A stretch of DNA of 22,467 nucleotides, taken from positions 1 to 22,467 of the forward strand of contig CAJMRM010000054.1 of the NCBI GenBank assembly GCA_905215775.1, in the 5' to 3' direction. Of this stretch, positions 6,780 to 15,800 are shown in pieces (the stretch's first letter is position 1; the number at the start of each line of letters is the position of its first letter). This stretch comes from an uncultured bacterium (lineage in GTDB: Bacteria > Bacillota > Clostridia > Lachnospirales > Lachnospiraceae). The notes beneath the pieces were generated by a model. It made no database searches and was not told the DNA's origin. It saw nothing but the letters and a program-made list of their open reading frames with translations. The position numbers and the translations under genes are program-made.

Positions 6780-8581
6780 TGGGCATCTCCTCCTATGGGT
6801 TTTGTGGCGTCCTTTAACCATTCTGCCTCGTCCTCGGTCAGATAGGGGGACAGCTTTTCGTACACGTCCTTGTGGTACTGGTTTAAAAGCCGCACATCCG
6901 ACGGCTCCATGACAGAAATGTCAATGGCCTCGGTGTCGATGGGGGCGTAGGTCATGGTCTCAAACCGCAGGAACTGGCCATAGCCGTTCTTTTCCGCCTT
7001 CCGGCATAACAGCAGGTTTTCTGTGCGGATGCCGTGGCTTCCCTCGATATAAATTCCCGGCTCATTGGAGGTCAGCATGCCCTCCTCCAGGATCCCGCTG
7101 TCCTGGCGCTCCGGAACGATCTTCCACCGGATGCCGTTGGGCCGCTCATGGACATTGGAAAGATAACCGACACCGTGCCCAGTTCCGTGGTTGAAGTCCA
7201 GACCCAGCTTCCATAAGGGTCCTCTGGCCAGATAGTCCACGTTGATCCCGCGGCAGCCATGAAGGAATTTGGCGTCTGAGAGGCGGAGCATTCCCATGAG
7301 CACCAGGGTAAAGTGGAGCTTTTCCTCATGGGTCAGACTGCCCATAACGATGGTCCTGGTAACGTCCGTGGTCCCCTCATAATACTGTCCGCCGGAATCC
7401 ACCAGATAAAAGCCGTCCTTGCCGATGACGGATTCCTCTTCCTTGGTGGCGTGGTAATGGCACATGGCCGCGTTGGCTCCATAAGCGGAAATGGTATCAA
7501 AGCTGGGGCAGATATATCCCTCCTGCTCCTTCCGCAGACTCTCCAGATACTCTGCGGCCTCTGTCTCTGTGAGACTTCCCTTGGGGGCCTTTGTCTTCAT
7601 CCAGCAGATAAATTTCGTAAGAGCCACGCCGTCCTTGATATGGGCCTTTCTCAGGTTCTCCATCTCCACCGGATTCTTCATGGCCTTCATCCAGGAAGCC
7701 GGGTTCATGGCCTCCTCCAGGAGACAGCTCTCATGGATGCTCGTATACATGGCGTAATTCACCTTGTCCGGCTCCAGCAGGATCGTTTCGTTCCGCAGCT
7801 CCTTCACTGCCCCGTAAATAGCTCCATAGGGAGCCAGGGTCACGCCGTTTTCCTTCAGATAGGCGTTTACACGGCTGTCAAAGCTGCTGCTGTCGATGAA
7901 CAGGGTCAGGGTATCCATGGTCATGAGCACATGGGCCAGCGGCAGGAGATTGATGGATTCTCCCGTGTTTTTCCGGATGTTCAGAAGCCATGCAATATCG
8001 TCCAGACCGGAAAGGATGTGGACCGTGGCGCGGTGCTCCTTCATGACCTGGCGGATCCGCGCGATCTTGGAGGCGGCGGATTCCCCGGCGTACTGTTCCT
8101 CCAGCACCCATACCTGAGGAGCCGGAAGCTCCGGTCTTCCGGTCCAGAGCTCTCCGGCCAGATCGTGTTCGATGGAAGCCCTTCCATGCTTCGCCTTTAA
8201 GATCTTTTCAAAGGCACGGCCCGTCCCTGTATTCACCACCCGGCCGTCCATACCGAGAACGCCGCCTTCAGGCAGATGCTCCATTAAAAACTCATCGATG
8301 GTGGGAACGTCCTCCTCTCCCATCCGCATCAGTTCTGTATCCTGCCCCTCCAGCTGCTTTTTCGCCTGGACAAAGTAGCGGCCGTCGGTCCAGAGACCGG
8401 AAAAGTCCTTGGTCACCACCATGGTCCCGGCGGAGCCGGTAAAGCCAGAGATAAACTCCCTGCATTTAAAATACGGATCCACATATTCTGAGTCATGGAA
8501 ATCCGATGACGGGATATAATATGCATCCATCCCGTGCTGCGCCATAAGCGCGCGAAGCTGTTTCAGACGTTCGTTTGCCAT
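6767..8581 (-). CDS. pepP: Xaa-Pro aminopeptidase (M24B, aminopeptidase P)
   Basis: This cytoplasmic metallopeptidase removes N-terminal residues that precede proline. The 604-residue protein is the long, three-domain eukaryote-like form: two creatinase-like N-terminal domains (SGFTGSAGTMVV and WTDGRYF in the first) and a C-terminal pita-bread domain. Metal ligands are visible as the Asp pair in DSGGQYYEGTTDVTRT, the His in FNHGTGHGVGY, the Glu in SNEPGIY and the Glu in TENLLL. The ATG at 8581 has GGAGGGG 9 nt upstream; a start further up at 8614 would place that site within the gene. It follows asnA by 33 bp. Confidence 0.94.
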   Translation of the reverse strand: MANERLKQLRALMAQHGMDAYYIPSSDFHDSEYVDPYFKCREFISGFTGSAGTMVVTKDFSGLWTDGRYFVQAKKQLEGQDTELMRMGEEDVPTIDEFLMEHLPEGGVLGMDGRVVNTGTGRAFEKILKAKHGRASIEHDLAGELWTGRPELPAPQVWVLEEQYAGESAASKIARIRQVMKEHRATVHILSGLDDIAWLLNIRKNTGESINLLPLAHVLMTMDTLTLFIDSSSFDSRVNAYLKENGVTLAPYGAIYGAVKELRNETILLEPDKVNYAMYTSIHESCLLEEAMNPASWMKAMKNPVEMENLRKAHIKDGVALTKFICWMKTKAPKGSLTETEAAEYLESLRKEQEGYICPSFDTISAYGANAAMCHYHATKEEESVIGKDGFYLVDSGGQYYEGTTDVTRTIVMGSLTHEEKLHFTLVLMGMLRLSDAKFLHGCRGINVDYLARGPLWKLGLDFNHGTGHGVGYLSNVHERPNGIRWKIVPERQDSGILEEGMLTSNEPGIYIEGSHGIRTENLLLCRKAEKNGYGQFLRFETMTYAPIDTEAIDISVMEPSDVRLLNQYHKDVYEKLSPYLTEDEAEWLKDATKPIGGDAQWHI

Positions 8582-8614
8582 TTTCTGTTTCCCCTCCATA
8601 TTGATATTCTTCAT

Positions 8615-9619
8615 TTATAGCAGCGGGATCCCGGCTTTTCCAGCCGCCCGGATCACTTCCTCCGGCCAGATGGACGCCTGGATCTCTCCTATGTGGGCTT
8701 TTCTTAAAAAGAACATACAGATCCTGGACTGGCCAATGCCGCCGCCGATGGTATACGGCAGTTCTCCGGCCAGAAGGGCCTTCTGGAAGGCCAGCCCGGC
8801 CCTTTCCTCGCAGCCGGCCTCTGCCAGCTGGCGTCTTAGGGATTCCTCATCCACGCGGATCCCCATGGAGCTCAGCTCCAGAGCAATATCCAGGATCGGA
8901 TAATATACGATGATATCGCCGTTCAGTTCCCAGTCGTCATAGTCCGGAGCCCGGCCGTCGTGGGGTTTTCCGGAGGCCAGCTTTTTTCCGATCTGCTCGA
9001 TGAATATGGCTCCATATTCTCTGACAGCTCTATATTCCCGTTCCCTGGGCGTCAGGGCCGGATAACGATTCTCCAGCTCCTGGGCTGTAATGAATTCTAT
9101 ATGCTCCGGCAGCACATGGCCAATGTATTCATATTCATAGGCCATATAATCCTCGGTGATCTTTAAGGCCTTATAAACGGCCCTTACCGTCTCCTCCAGG
9201 GTCTCCCGGGTCCGCTCCTCCTTCCGGATCACCTTTTCCCAGTCCCACTGATCCACATAAATGGAATGGATATTGTCGGTGTCCTCGTCCCGGCGGATGG
9301 CGTTCATATCCGTATAAAGGCCCTCGCCCGGAAGAAACCCGTACTGCTTTAATGCATAGCGTTTCCATTTTGCCAGGGAATGGACGATCTCCGCAGATCG
9401 GTTCCCTTCCTTCAGATCAAAGGCCACCGGGCGCTCGATACCGTTTAAATTGTCGTTCAGGCCCGATTCCGGCGTCACAAAAAGAGGCGCCGATACGCGG
9501 GTGAGATGGAGCTGTCTGGTCAGCTCTCTCTGAAAGAAGTCCTTGATGGTCTTAATGGCGGTCTGGGTCTCCCTGAGGCCGATCTTTGGCACATAGCCTT
9601 CCGGCACATAGAAATTCAT
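8615..9619 (-). CDS. asnA: Aspartate-ammonia ligase (asparagine synthetase A)
   Basis: AsnA makes asparagine from aspartate, ammonia and ATP through an aspartyl-adenylate. The 334-residue protein has the class II synthetase-like fold marks: PLFVTPESGLNDNLNG near the N-terminus, VHSLAKWKR, DEDTDNIHSIYVDQWDWEK around residues 110-130, and TIGGGIGQSRICMF near residue 300 (ATP-binding motif 3 type). Length is typical. The ATG is preceded by GAGAGG, 8 nt away. It is the first gene of a three-gene operon with pepP and the dehydrogenase. The leader is short and shows no T-box. Confidence 0.97.
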   Translation of the reverse strand: MNFYVPEGYVPKIGLRETQTAIKTIKDFFQRELTRQLHLTRVSAPLFVTPESGLNDNLNGIERPVAFDLKEGNRSAEIVHSLAKWKRYALKQYGFLPGEGLYTDMNAIRRDEDTDNIHSIYVDQWDWEKVIRKEERTRETLEETVRAVYKALKITEDYMAYEYEYIGHVLPEHIEFITAQELENRYPALTPREREYRAVREYGAIFIEQIGKKLASGKPHDGRAPDYDDWELNGDIIVYYPILDIALELSSMGIRVDEESLRRQLAEAGCEERAGLAFQKALLAGELPYTIGGGIGQSRICMFFLRKAHIGEIQASIWPEEVIRAAGKAGIPLL

Positions 9620-9657
9620 ACTATCATCCTCTCTCGGTTCTTCCTATACCCCAGGAA

Positions 9658-9686
9658 ATTATAGCATTATTTTCCGGAAATTGGAA
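9658..9686 (-). promoter_or_regulatory. Promoter of the asnA operon
   Basis: The minus strand has TTCCAA (9681-9686), a 17-bp spacer and a consensus TATAAT (9658-9663). TG one base before the -10 makes it an extended -10 promoter. Transcription would start near 9651, leaving about 30 nt of leader. The remaining gap to 9847 is GC-rich and shows no further gene. Confidence 0.75.
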
Positions 9687-9847
9687 TACCCTATCCCGCA
9701 TCCGGGGACTGCGGCCCGGCATTCCGGCGGACCCAGCGGCCCAAAGGCAGAATGGCGGAGAGGCAGCGGTGAAAGGCTCCCATATTACAGGAACCGATCG
9801 GGGGGCCGGAGGATATGATATGGTAACGGGTTATCTGGAGGTTTTTT

Positions 9848-10345
9848 ATGTCTTATACGCCGACGGCCGGAATCATCACGGCCATTGAATATCAGGGGGA
9901 CGGAGCCTTTGGGGCTTCCGGCTGCACACTGCTCCTGACAGTGCAGAGCGAGGATCAGGGACTGATCAATATTCTTCTGCCGCCGGGAGCCTACGTCCTG
10001 AATCTGCATCCCTTCCAGGTGGGAGACCGGGCCACGTTCTTTTATTCTACCGACGCTCCGGCTCCTCTGATCTTTCCTCCCCGGTACCGGGCGGCAGCCG
10101 CTGCCTACACGCCCCGGGGAGTGACGGCCACACTGGATATTTTTGACCGGGGGCTGCTGAATTCTGAGGGTACGCTGCTGCTGAAGCCGTCCTGGAGCAC
10201 ACTGGTGACGCTTCCCAACGGGCAGACCTTTATGGGAGATCCCGGAAACCATCTGATCCTGGCCGCCTATTCAGCCACCACCCGGAGCTTCCCGGCGCAG
10301 ACGGTACCGGAACAGATGGTGGTCTTCTGCACGCCATCTATGTAA
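9848..10345 (+). CDS. Conserved two-part beta-rich protein, function unknown
   Basis: This is a 165-residue protein without a signal peptide or membrane segment. I recall similar Clostridia proteins but know no function. The two halves look alike. Each has a TLLL strand, then a proline-glycine turn (ILLPPGAYVLN at about 43; TLPNGQTFMG at about 121), then a G-D/N segment leading to an aromatic strand and FPP/FPA with an Ala/Val-rich end. This suggests an internal duplication of a small beta-barrel, perhaps OB-like. TGGAGG lies 6 nt before the ATG. The gene stands alone, transcribed away from asnA and towards the radical SAM gene, with a terminator at its end. Confidence 0.75.
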   Translation: MSYTPTAGIITAIEYQGDGAFGASGCTLLLTVQSEDQGLINILLPPGAYVLNLHPFQVGDRATFFYSTDAPAPLIFPPRYRAAAAAYTPRGVTATLDIFDRGLLNSEGTLLLKPSWSTLVTLPNGQTFMGDPGNHLILAAYSATTRSFPAQTVPEQMVVFCTPSM

Positions 10346-10370
10346 TACAGAGCAGACGGTTCCCAGAGAA

Positions 10371-10424
10371 AAAAGAGGGGGGCAGGAACTGGATACGGCT
10401 GTTCCAGACGCTTCCCCCTCTTTT
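10371..10424. terminator. Bidirectional terminator
   Basis: AAAAGAGGGGG and CCCCCTCTTTT form an 11-bp stem with an inner GGAAC/GTTCC stem. T-runs follow on both strands. It separates the convergent unknown gene and SPL-family gene, and the latter's stop codon overlaps its edge. Confidence 0.9.
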
Positions 10425-11313
10425 AAAATTGAAATTCCAGTTGAGTACAGGCATATTTCTTTTTGTAATCGTGGATGATATCCTTCATATCCCAGAGGAG
10501 CCCCTCTCTTTGGCATTCCTCCGTAAACGTTTCCCAGAGCCTTCCTGCCCGGGGGCTGGCGCAGAAATAACGGTTCCCATAGGCGGCTGCATACCGTTCT
10601 GCCAGCCGTTCCCCCGGGAACCGCTTTGTGAGAGCGTCATAAAAATATTCTCTCTGGCCGTCCCGGATGGTAACGCCCATGATCCCATAGAGGAATCTGG
10701 CCCCGGTGTCTGCGGTGCGCTTTGCCATTTCCCGGATATTCTGTTCCGTGTCTTCCAGAAAAGGGAGAAGCGGCGTCATGACGACTCCGGTATACAGCCC
10801 CTGGCCAGCCATGGCGCGGACCGCTGCAAACCGCTCCGATGAGGCCGGGACGTCAGGCTCGATCTGTTTGCTGAGCCCGTCGTCGGCCGTGGTAATGGTC
10901 ATCATACATAAGGCCGGGGAATGGGCGCTGATCTCCTGGTAAAGGTCTGTGTCCCGGAGGATCAGAGGGCTTTTGGTCAGCATGGAGACCCCGAAGCCGA
11001 AGGCGTCCATTAATTCCAGGGCATGGCGGGTCACCAGCTCCGTCCTCTCAAAGGGATTGTAGGAGTCGCACATGGCTCCGCTGCCGATCACGCCGGTCCG
11101 CACCTTCCTCCTCAGCTCATCCCGAAGAAGCGCCAGGGCATTTTCCTTTACGCGCACCCGGTCAAAGTCCTCCACATGGTAGCATGTGCTCCTGCTGTCG
11201 CAGTAAATGCACCCATGGGAGCAGCCCCGGTACAGGTTCATGTTGTAATCGCTTCCAAACCAGGAGGTATCCTTATTCCTGGTGAGTATGGTCTTTGCAG
11301 GAACTGTGTCCAT
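10423..11313 (-). CDS. SPL-family radical SAM protein
   Basis: This 296-residue radical S-adenosylmethionine protein belongs to the spore photoproduct lyase-like family (COG1533 type). The [4Fe-4S] cluster motif CSHGCIYC (CxxxCxxC, residues about 31-38) follows the family lead YRGCSHGC. Then come GAMCDSYNPFE and a downstream TKSPLILRD block typical of this family. It is shorter than Bacillus SplB (about 340 residues), so a true photoproduct lyase role is not assured; many relatives are uncharacterised. The ATG has AGGAGG 6 nt upstream. It follows the P-loop kinase gene by 58 bp, with a hairpin terminator between them, so its expression probably depends on readthrough or a promoter I could not identify. 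Confidence 0.9.
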   Translation of the reverse strand: MDTVPAKTILTRNKDTSWFGSDYNMNLYRGCSHGCIYCDSRSTCYHVEDFDRVRVKENALALLRDELRRKVRTGVIGSGAMCDSYNPFERTELVTRHALELMDAFGFGVSMLTKSPLILRDTDLYQEISAHSPALCMMTITTADDGLSKQIEPDVPASSERFAAVRAMAGQGLYTGVVMTPLLPFLEDTEQNIREMAKRTADTGARFLYGIMGVTIRDGQREYFYDALTKRFPGERLAERYAAAYGNRYFCASPRAGRLWETFTEECQREGLLWDMKDIIHDYKKKYACTQLEFQF

Positions 11314-11332
11314 ATCGATCCTCCTTGTCTGC

Positions 11333-11363
11333 CAAAGAAGGCCGGAGCACGTGCGCTCCGGCC
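11333..11363 (-). terminator. Terminator or attenuating hairpin upstream of the SPL gene
   Basis: GGCCGGAGC and GCTCCGGCC form a perfect 9-bp stem with a 6-nt loop. On the minus strand TTCTTT follows. It ends the hydrolase-kinase transcript, probably partially, since the next gene starts only 20 bp further on. Confidence 0.7.
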
Positions 11364-11371
11364 CATGGCTG

Positions 11372-11908
11372 TTATGGGAAGCCTGTGGGATCCTTCTGTC
11401 CGCTTAGGGATTCCAGGAACCCGTCCAGCTGCCGCTGGTTTTTTATGACCACAGTTTTTTCCCCACAGGTCTCCTTCATGGCCTGCCAGAGCTTTTTCTG
11501 CTTTCTGGTGCGGCTGTCCCAGAGGATCCAGCGGATAAACTCCAGGTCAAATTTTTCCTCGCAGCCATCCGTCATGGAGCTTCTGGCCTTTCCCTTATGG
11601 ACCAGATATCTCCGGTATGCCCTGAAGAGGCAGGAAAACCGGTTGAAATCCATAAAAATGATCTGGTCGGCTTCCCGTAATCTCCGTTCATACTCCAGCT
11701 TCCTGTAATTTCCGTCAATGACCCAGGAGGCATTCCTGTCCATGAAAGCCCGGACCTCAGACCGTTCCTGTTCCTCTGCCTTCTCCTCCCAGCCAGGCAG
11801 CCAGTGGACCGTGTCCAGGTGGAGGACCGGGATCTGATAAAGTTCCCCCAGTCTTCTGGCCAGAGTGGATTTTCCGCTGCCGGAATAGCCGTTTACTACG
11901 ATCTTCAT
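11372..11908 (-). CDS. P-loop kinase-like protein (FlaR/topology modulation family)
   Basis: This 178-residue P-loop NTPase resembles adenylate kinase. It has a Walker A GYSGSGKST at residues 7-15, then HLDTVHWLPGW, WVIDGNYRK and IIFMDFNR, the pattern of proteins named DNA topology modulation protein FlaR. That name is historical, and the enzymatic substrate is not established. The ATG is 12 bp after the hydrolase stop. A GAAACGGCCC leader gives only a weak ribosome site, so coupling with the upstream gene is likely. The C-terminus is followed by a hairpin. Confidence 0.85.
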   Translation of the reverse strand: MKIVVNGYSGSGKSTLARRLGELYQIPVLHLDTVHWLPGWEEKAEEQERSEVRAFMDRNASWVIDGNYRKLEYERRLREADQIIFMDFNRFSCLFRAYRRYLVHKGKARSSMTDGCEEKFDLEFIRWILWDSRTRKQKKLWQAMKETCGEKTVVIKNQRQLDGFLESLSGQKDPTGFP

Positions 11909-11920
11909 GAGGGCCGTTTC

Positions 11921-12451
11921 CTATAAGATCTGGATCTGGCAGCTTCTCATGGTCTCCAGGGCCGCCGCGTGCTTCTCCGGCGTTACTCCCGCGCAGCAGG
12001 AGGCGTCCACGGATACCGGAAGCTCCGGCATGAACGCCTTTATGAGGAGGGCGTTGGATACCACGCAGATATCGGTGCAGAGTCCCACAAGCTCCACCGA
12101 CTCCAGCTCTCCCGCTTCATACATGGCTCTCAGAGTCTCTGCCAGGGCCACAGAGCCAAAGGCCGGCTTGTCAAAGCACTGGGCTTTGCGGCTGTCCTTC
12201 AGTTCCTCTAACTCCAGGATCAGCTCCCAGCCGTCCGTTCCCCTGATGCAGTGGGCCACCGGAAGGTATTTCCCCTCCTGGGTCTCCATGTAGTCCTCTC
12301 CATGGGTATCTCTGGTAAAGAGCACGATCCCGTCAAAATCCCTGGCCTTTTTTACCACTGCCGGGACAATGGAGACGGCTTCCTTACTCCCCAGGCTCCC
12401 GTCCACGAAATCCTTCTGCATATCGACCACCACCAGCACACGTTTTCCCAT
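11921..12451 (-). CDS. Isochorismatase-fold cysteine hydrolase, nicotinamidase-like
   Basis: This 176-residue cysteine hydrolase has the catalytic triad of the family: Asp in VVDMQKDF (about residue 10), Lys in FDKPAFGS and Cys in GLCTDICV. The FTRDTH...AHC spacing gives an Asp-x-His and a distal His, as in the metal site of nicotinamidases (PncA). Nicotinamide to nicotinate, feeding NAD salvage, is therefore the likeliest reaction, but other amidase roles remain possible. A GGAGG site lies 8 nt before the ATG. The gene has its own promoter and is the first of the pair with the P-loop protein. Confidence 0.87.
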   Translation of the reverse strand: MGKRVLVVVDMQKDFVDGSLGSKEAVSIVPAVVKKARDFDGIVLFTRDTHGEDYMETQEGKYLPVAHCIRGTDGWELILELEELKDSRKAQCFDKPAFGSVALAETLRAMYEAGELESVELVGLCTDICVVSNALLIKAFMPELPVSVDASCCAGVTPEKHAAALETMRSCQIQIL

Positions 12452-12524
12452 ATCCTTTTCCTCCGCATTTCTTTATTTTTAAGTCTGCCGATCCCCAGAG
12501 GGATCCAGGCTTCCTCTTTCCTCC

Positions 12525-12553
12525 ATAGTACCATCCCCGGAAGCAGATGTCAA
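12525..12553 (-). promoter_or_regulatory. Promoter of the cysteine hydrolase gene
   Basis: The minus strand has a consensus TTGACA (12548-12553), a 17-bp spacer and TACTAT (12525-12530). The leader would be about 70 nt. The -35 overlaps the last codons of the GNAT remnant. Confidence 0.75.
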
Positions 12554-12762
12554 AATGAACTGTGTTTTCCGATCCCCTTTGCCAGGAACAGCTCCATGGG
12601 CTGCTCATACCCGGGGATATCTAACACAAGGCCGCCGCAGTCCTTATATCCCAGCTTCCTGAAAAAATGCTGCGCCTCCTCGTCCACCTGCGTGGAGGTC
12701 AGGAGCATGCCGAAGCCCCGCGCCCGCATGTCATTTTCCCAGTGCTCCATCAGCCTCCGCAT
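12550..12762 (-). pseudogene. C-terminal remnant of a GNAT acetyltransferase
   Basis: The 70-residue reading frame matches only the end of a GNAT N-acetyltransferase: the helix after motif A (RRLMEHWEN), then TSTQVDEEAQHFFRKLGYKD with the conserved E-A-x-x-F-x-x-x-x-G-Y pattern of motif B. The acetyl-CoA pyrophosphate loop (RxxGxG/A) and the first half are missing. In the same frame upstream the residues DRRCTM occupy the place of that loop, and then a TAG appears. The purL terminator lies about 30 bp further on, so the 5' half has been deleted. A GGAGG stands 7 nt before the ATG, so the fragment may still be translated. No promoter is visible. Confidence 0.7.
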
Positions 12763-12795
12763 CGTACACCTCCGGTCCTATGGATACGGCCGCCC

Positions 12796-12854
12796 GGAAA
12801 AGCCCCGGCGGGGGAAGCCTTCGTCCTTTGTCCGCCTGCTTCTCCCTCCGGGGC
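12796..12854 (-). terminator. purL terminator
   Basis: A 17-bp stem with one or two mismatches joins 12838-12854 and 12802-12818 (arms GCCCCGG-A-GGGAGAAGC and its complement) around a 19-nt loop. On the minus strand TTTTCC follows. It lies about 25 bp downstream of the purL stop. Confidence 0.85.
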
Positions 12855-12879
12855 CTGCCGTCTGTTTTCTGCGTCCTAT

Positions 12880-15800
12880 TTATTTAAAGTACTTCACGCC
12901 GCTTTCAAAGATCTTCATATCCTGTTCGCCGTAGATGTTCTTTGCCACAGCGTCGCCGCGTCTCTCTGAATGGGCCATCTTTCCGTATACCCGTCCGTCG
13001 GGGCTTGTGATACCCTCGATGGCCATGTAGGAGCCGTTGGGGTTCCAGTATTCGTCCATGGTGGGGTTGCCGTCTGCATCCACATACTGGGTCGCCACCT
13101 GGCCGTTGGCAAAGAGCTTCTTAAGCCACTCGTCGCTGGCCACGAACCGGCCTTCGCCGTGGGATACCGGGTTCACATAAACGCCGCCCAGCTCTGCCTC
13201 TGCAAGCCACGGGGACTTATTGGAGACCACCTTAAGATTCACCATCTTGGAGATATGGCGTCCGATGGTGTTGTAGGTCAGCGTCGGCGCGCCGGCATTC
13301 TGCTCCGTAATGGTGCCGCCCGGTACAAGCCCCAGCTTGATGAGAGCCTGGAAGCCGTTGCAGACACCTAAGATTAGGCCGTCCCTCTCGTTTAACAGCT
13401 TCATAAGAGCCTCCTTCACCACCTCGTTGCGGAAGGCAGTGGCGAAGAACTTGGCAGAGCCCTCCGGCTCGTCGCCTGCGGAGAAGCCGCCCGGGAACAT
13501 GACGATCTGGGCCTTTTCGATCTCTTTTCTGTAAAGCTCAACGGAATCTCTGATATCCTCTGCGCTTAAGTTGCGGAATACCTTTGCGCTCACATTGGCT
13601 CCGGCGCGCTCGAATACCTTTGTACTGTCGTACTCGCAGTTGGTTCCGGGGAATACCGGAATAAACACATTGGGAGTACCGATCTTATGGTTACAGATCA
13701 CGATCCTATCCGCCTTAAATACTTCCTGCTTCACTTCCTCCTGCTTTACGCCGGACTCTGTGGGGAATACGTTCTCCAGCGGAGCGTTCCATGTATCCAG
13801 TGCCTCTGTAAGGGGAATGGATACGCTGCCGTATTCAAAGGATGCCCGGTCGGTGACCTCACCGATCAGCGTATAGCTGATGGAAAGCTCGCCCACCTTT
13901 CCGTCCGGAACCTCGCAGACGATGTCGCCCCAGCCCGGTGCGAAGAAATCTCCAGGATCCACATTGTGCTCGATCTTTACGCCCATATGGTTTCCGAAGG
14001 CCATCTTGCTGACAGCCTCTGCCATGCCATGGCGTTCCACTGCGTATGCGGAAACGATCCTTCCGGCCTTGATATCCTCAAAGAGCTTTCCATAGCCCTC
14101 GGTGATCTGGCTGTATACAGGAAGGTCATAAGCGTCTTTTTCGATCTTAAATACAACGATCTTATTTCCGGCCTTCTTAAATTCCGGAGAAATGGCCGTC
14201 TTTTCGCTGGCCACATCCACAGCAAAGGAAACCAGTGTGGGCGGAACATTGACTTCCTTTCCGTCCTCCTCGTTGAAGGTGCCGGACATGCTGTCCTTGC
14301 CGCCGATGGACGGCAGGCCAAAGCCCATCTGGGCGTTATATGCGCCGAGTAAGGCTGCAAAGGGCTGTCCCCAGCGGGTGGGATCCTCTGTCATCCTCTG
14401 GAAATATTCCTGGAAGGTGAAGCGGATCTTCCGGTAGTCGCCGCCGGCCGCTGCGATCTTGGCAACGGAAGAAAGCACCGCATAAACGGCTCCATGGTAC
14501 GGGCTCCAGCTGGACAGATACGGGTCGAAGCCATAGCTCATCATGGTCACTGCATCGCATTTTCCCTTTAATACCGGAAGCTTTGCCACCATGGTCTGGA
14601 TCTCAGACTGCTGGTACTTTCCGCCGTAGGGCATCATCACAGTTCCGGCTCCGATGGAAGCGTCAAACCGCTCCACCAGTCCCTTCTGGGAGCATACGTT
14701 TAAGGAGCCTAACATCTTCATCCAGCTTTCCTTGACATCGCCCACTTCCTTTTTCTCAAAGGGCGTTCCTTCCCGGTTGGGAACTGTCAGAGTCACGTCG
14801 GCCTCCTGGTGTGCGCCGTTGGTATCTAAGAACGCGCGGCTCAGGTCCACAATGGTCTTTCCTCTCCAGGTCATGGTCAGGCGCGGGCTTTCTGTTACCT
14901 CCGCCACCGTAACGGCCTCCAGGTTCTCCTCTGCCGCATAGGCCAGGAATGCATCCACATCCTTGGGATCCACCACCACAGCCATTCTCTCCTGGGACTC
15001 GGAAATGGCGATCTCTGTGCCGTCCAGGCCTGCGTATTTTTTCGGAACCTTGTCCAGGTCGATATAAAGACCGGCTGCCAGCTCACCGATGGCAACGGAT
15101 ACGCCGCCTGCGCCGAAGTCATTGCATTTTTTGATCAGTCTGGACACCTCCGGACGGCGGAACATCCTCTGGATCTTACGCTCTGTGGGCGGATTTCCCT
15201 TCTGGACCTCTGCGCCGCAGACCTCGATGGAAGCCTCTGTATGGACCTTGGAGGAGCCGGTGGCTCCGCCGATGCCGTCGCGGCCGGTACGTCCGCCCAG
15301 AAGGATAATGATATCGCCCGGATCAGAGGTCTCACGGATCACGTTTTTCCTGGGAGCCGCGCCCATGACCGCGCCGATCTCCATTCTCTTTGCCACATAG
15401 CCCGGATGGTACAATTCCTTTACGAATCCCGTGGCCAGGCCGATCTGGTTTCCGTAGGAGCTGTATCCGTGGGCAGCCTCGGTCACGATCTTTCTCTGGG
15501 GAAGCTTGCCCTTTAAGGTCTCGTTTAAGGGCCTTGTGGGATCGGCTGCTCCAGTGATGCGCATGGCCTGGTACACGTAGGTACGGCCGGATAAGGGATC
15601 GCGGATGGCTCCGCCAAGGCAGGTGGCAGCGCCGCCGAAGGGCTCGATCTCTGTGGGATGGTTATGGGTCTCGTTCTTGAAGTTCACAAGCCATTCCTCA
15701 GTTTCTCCGTCGATCTCCACGGGAACCACGATGGAGCAGGCGTTGATCTCCTCAGAGACCTCCAGATCCTCTAATTTTCCTTCTGCCCTTAATTTCTTCA

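Noticed and set aside
9620..9847. T-box riboswitch upstream of asnA
   Set aside because: The leader from the readable promoter is only about 30 nt, and no T-box consensus or antiterminator pair is present.
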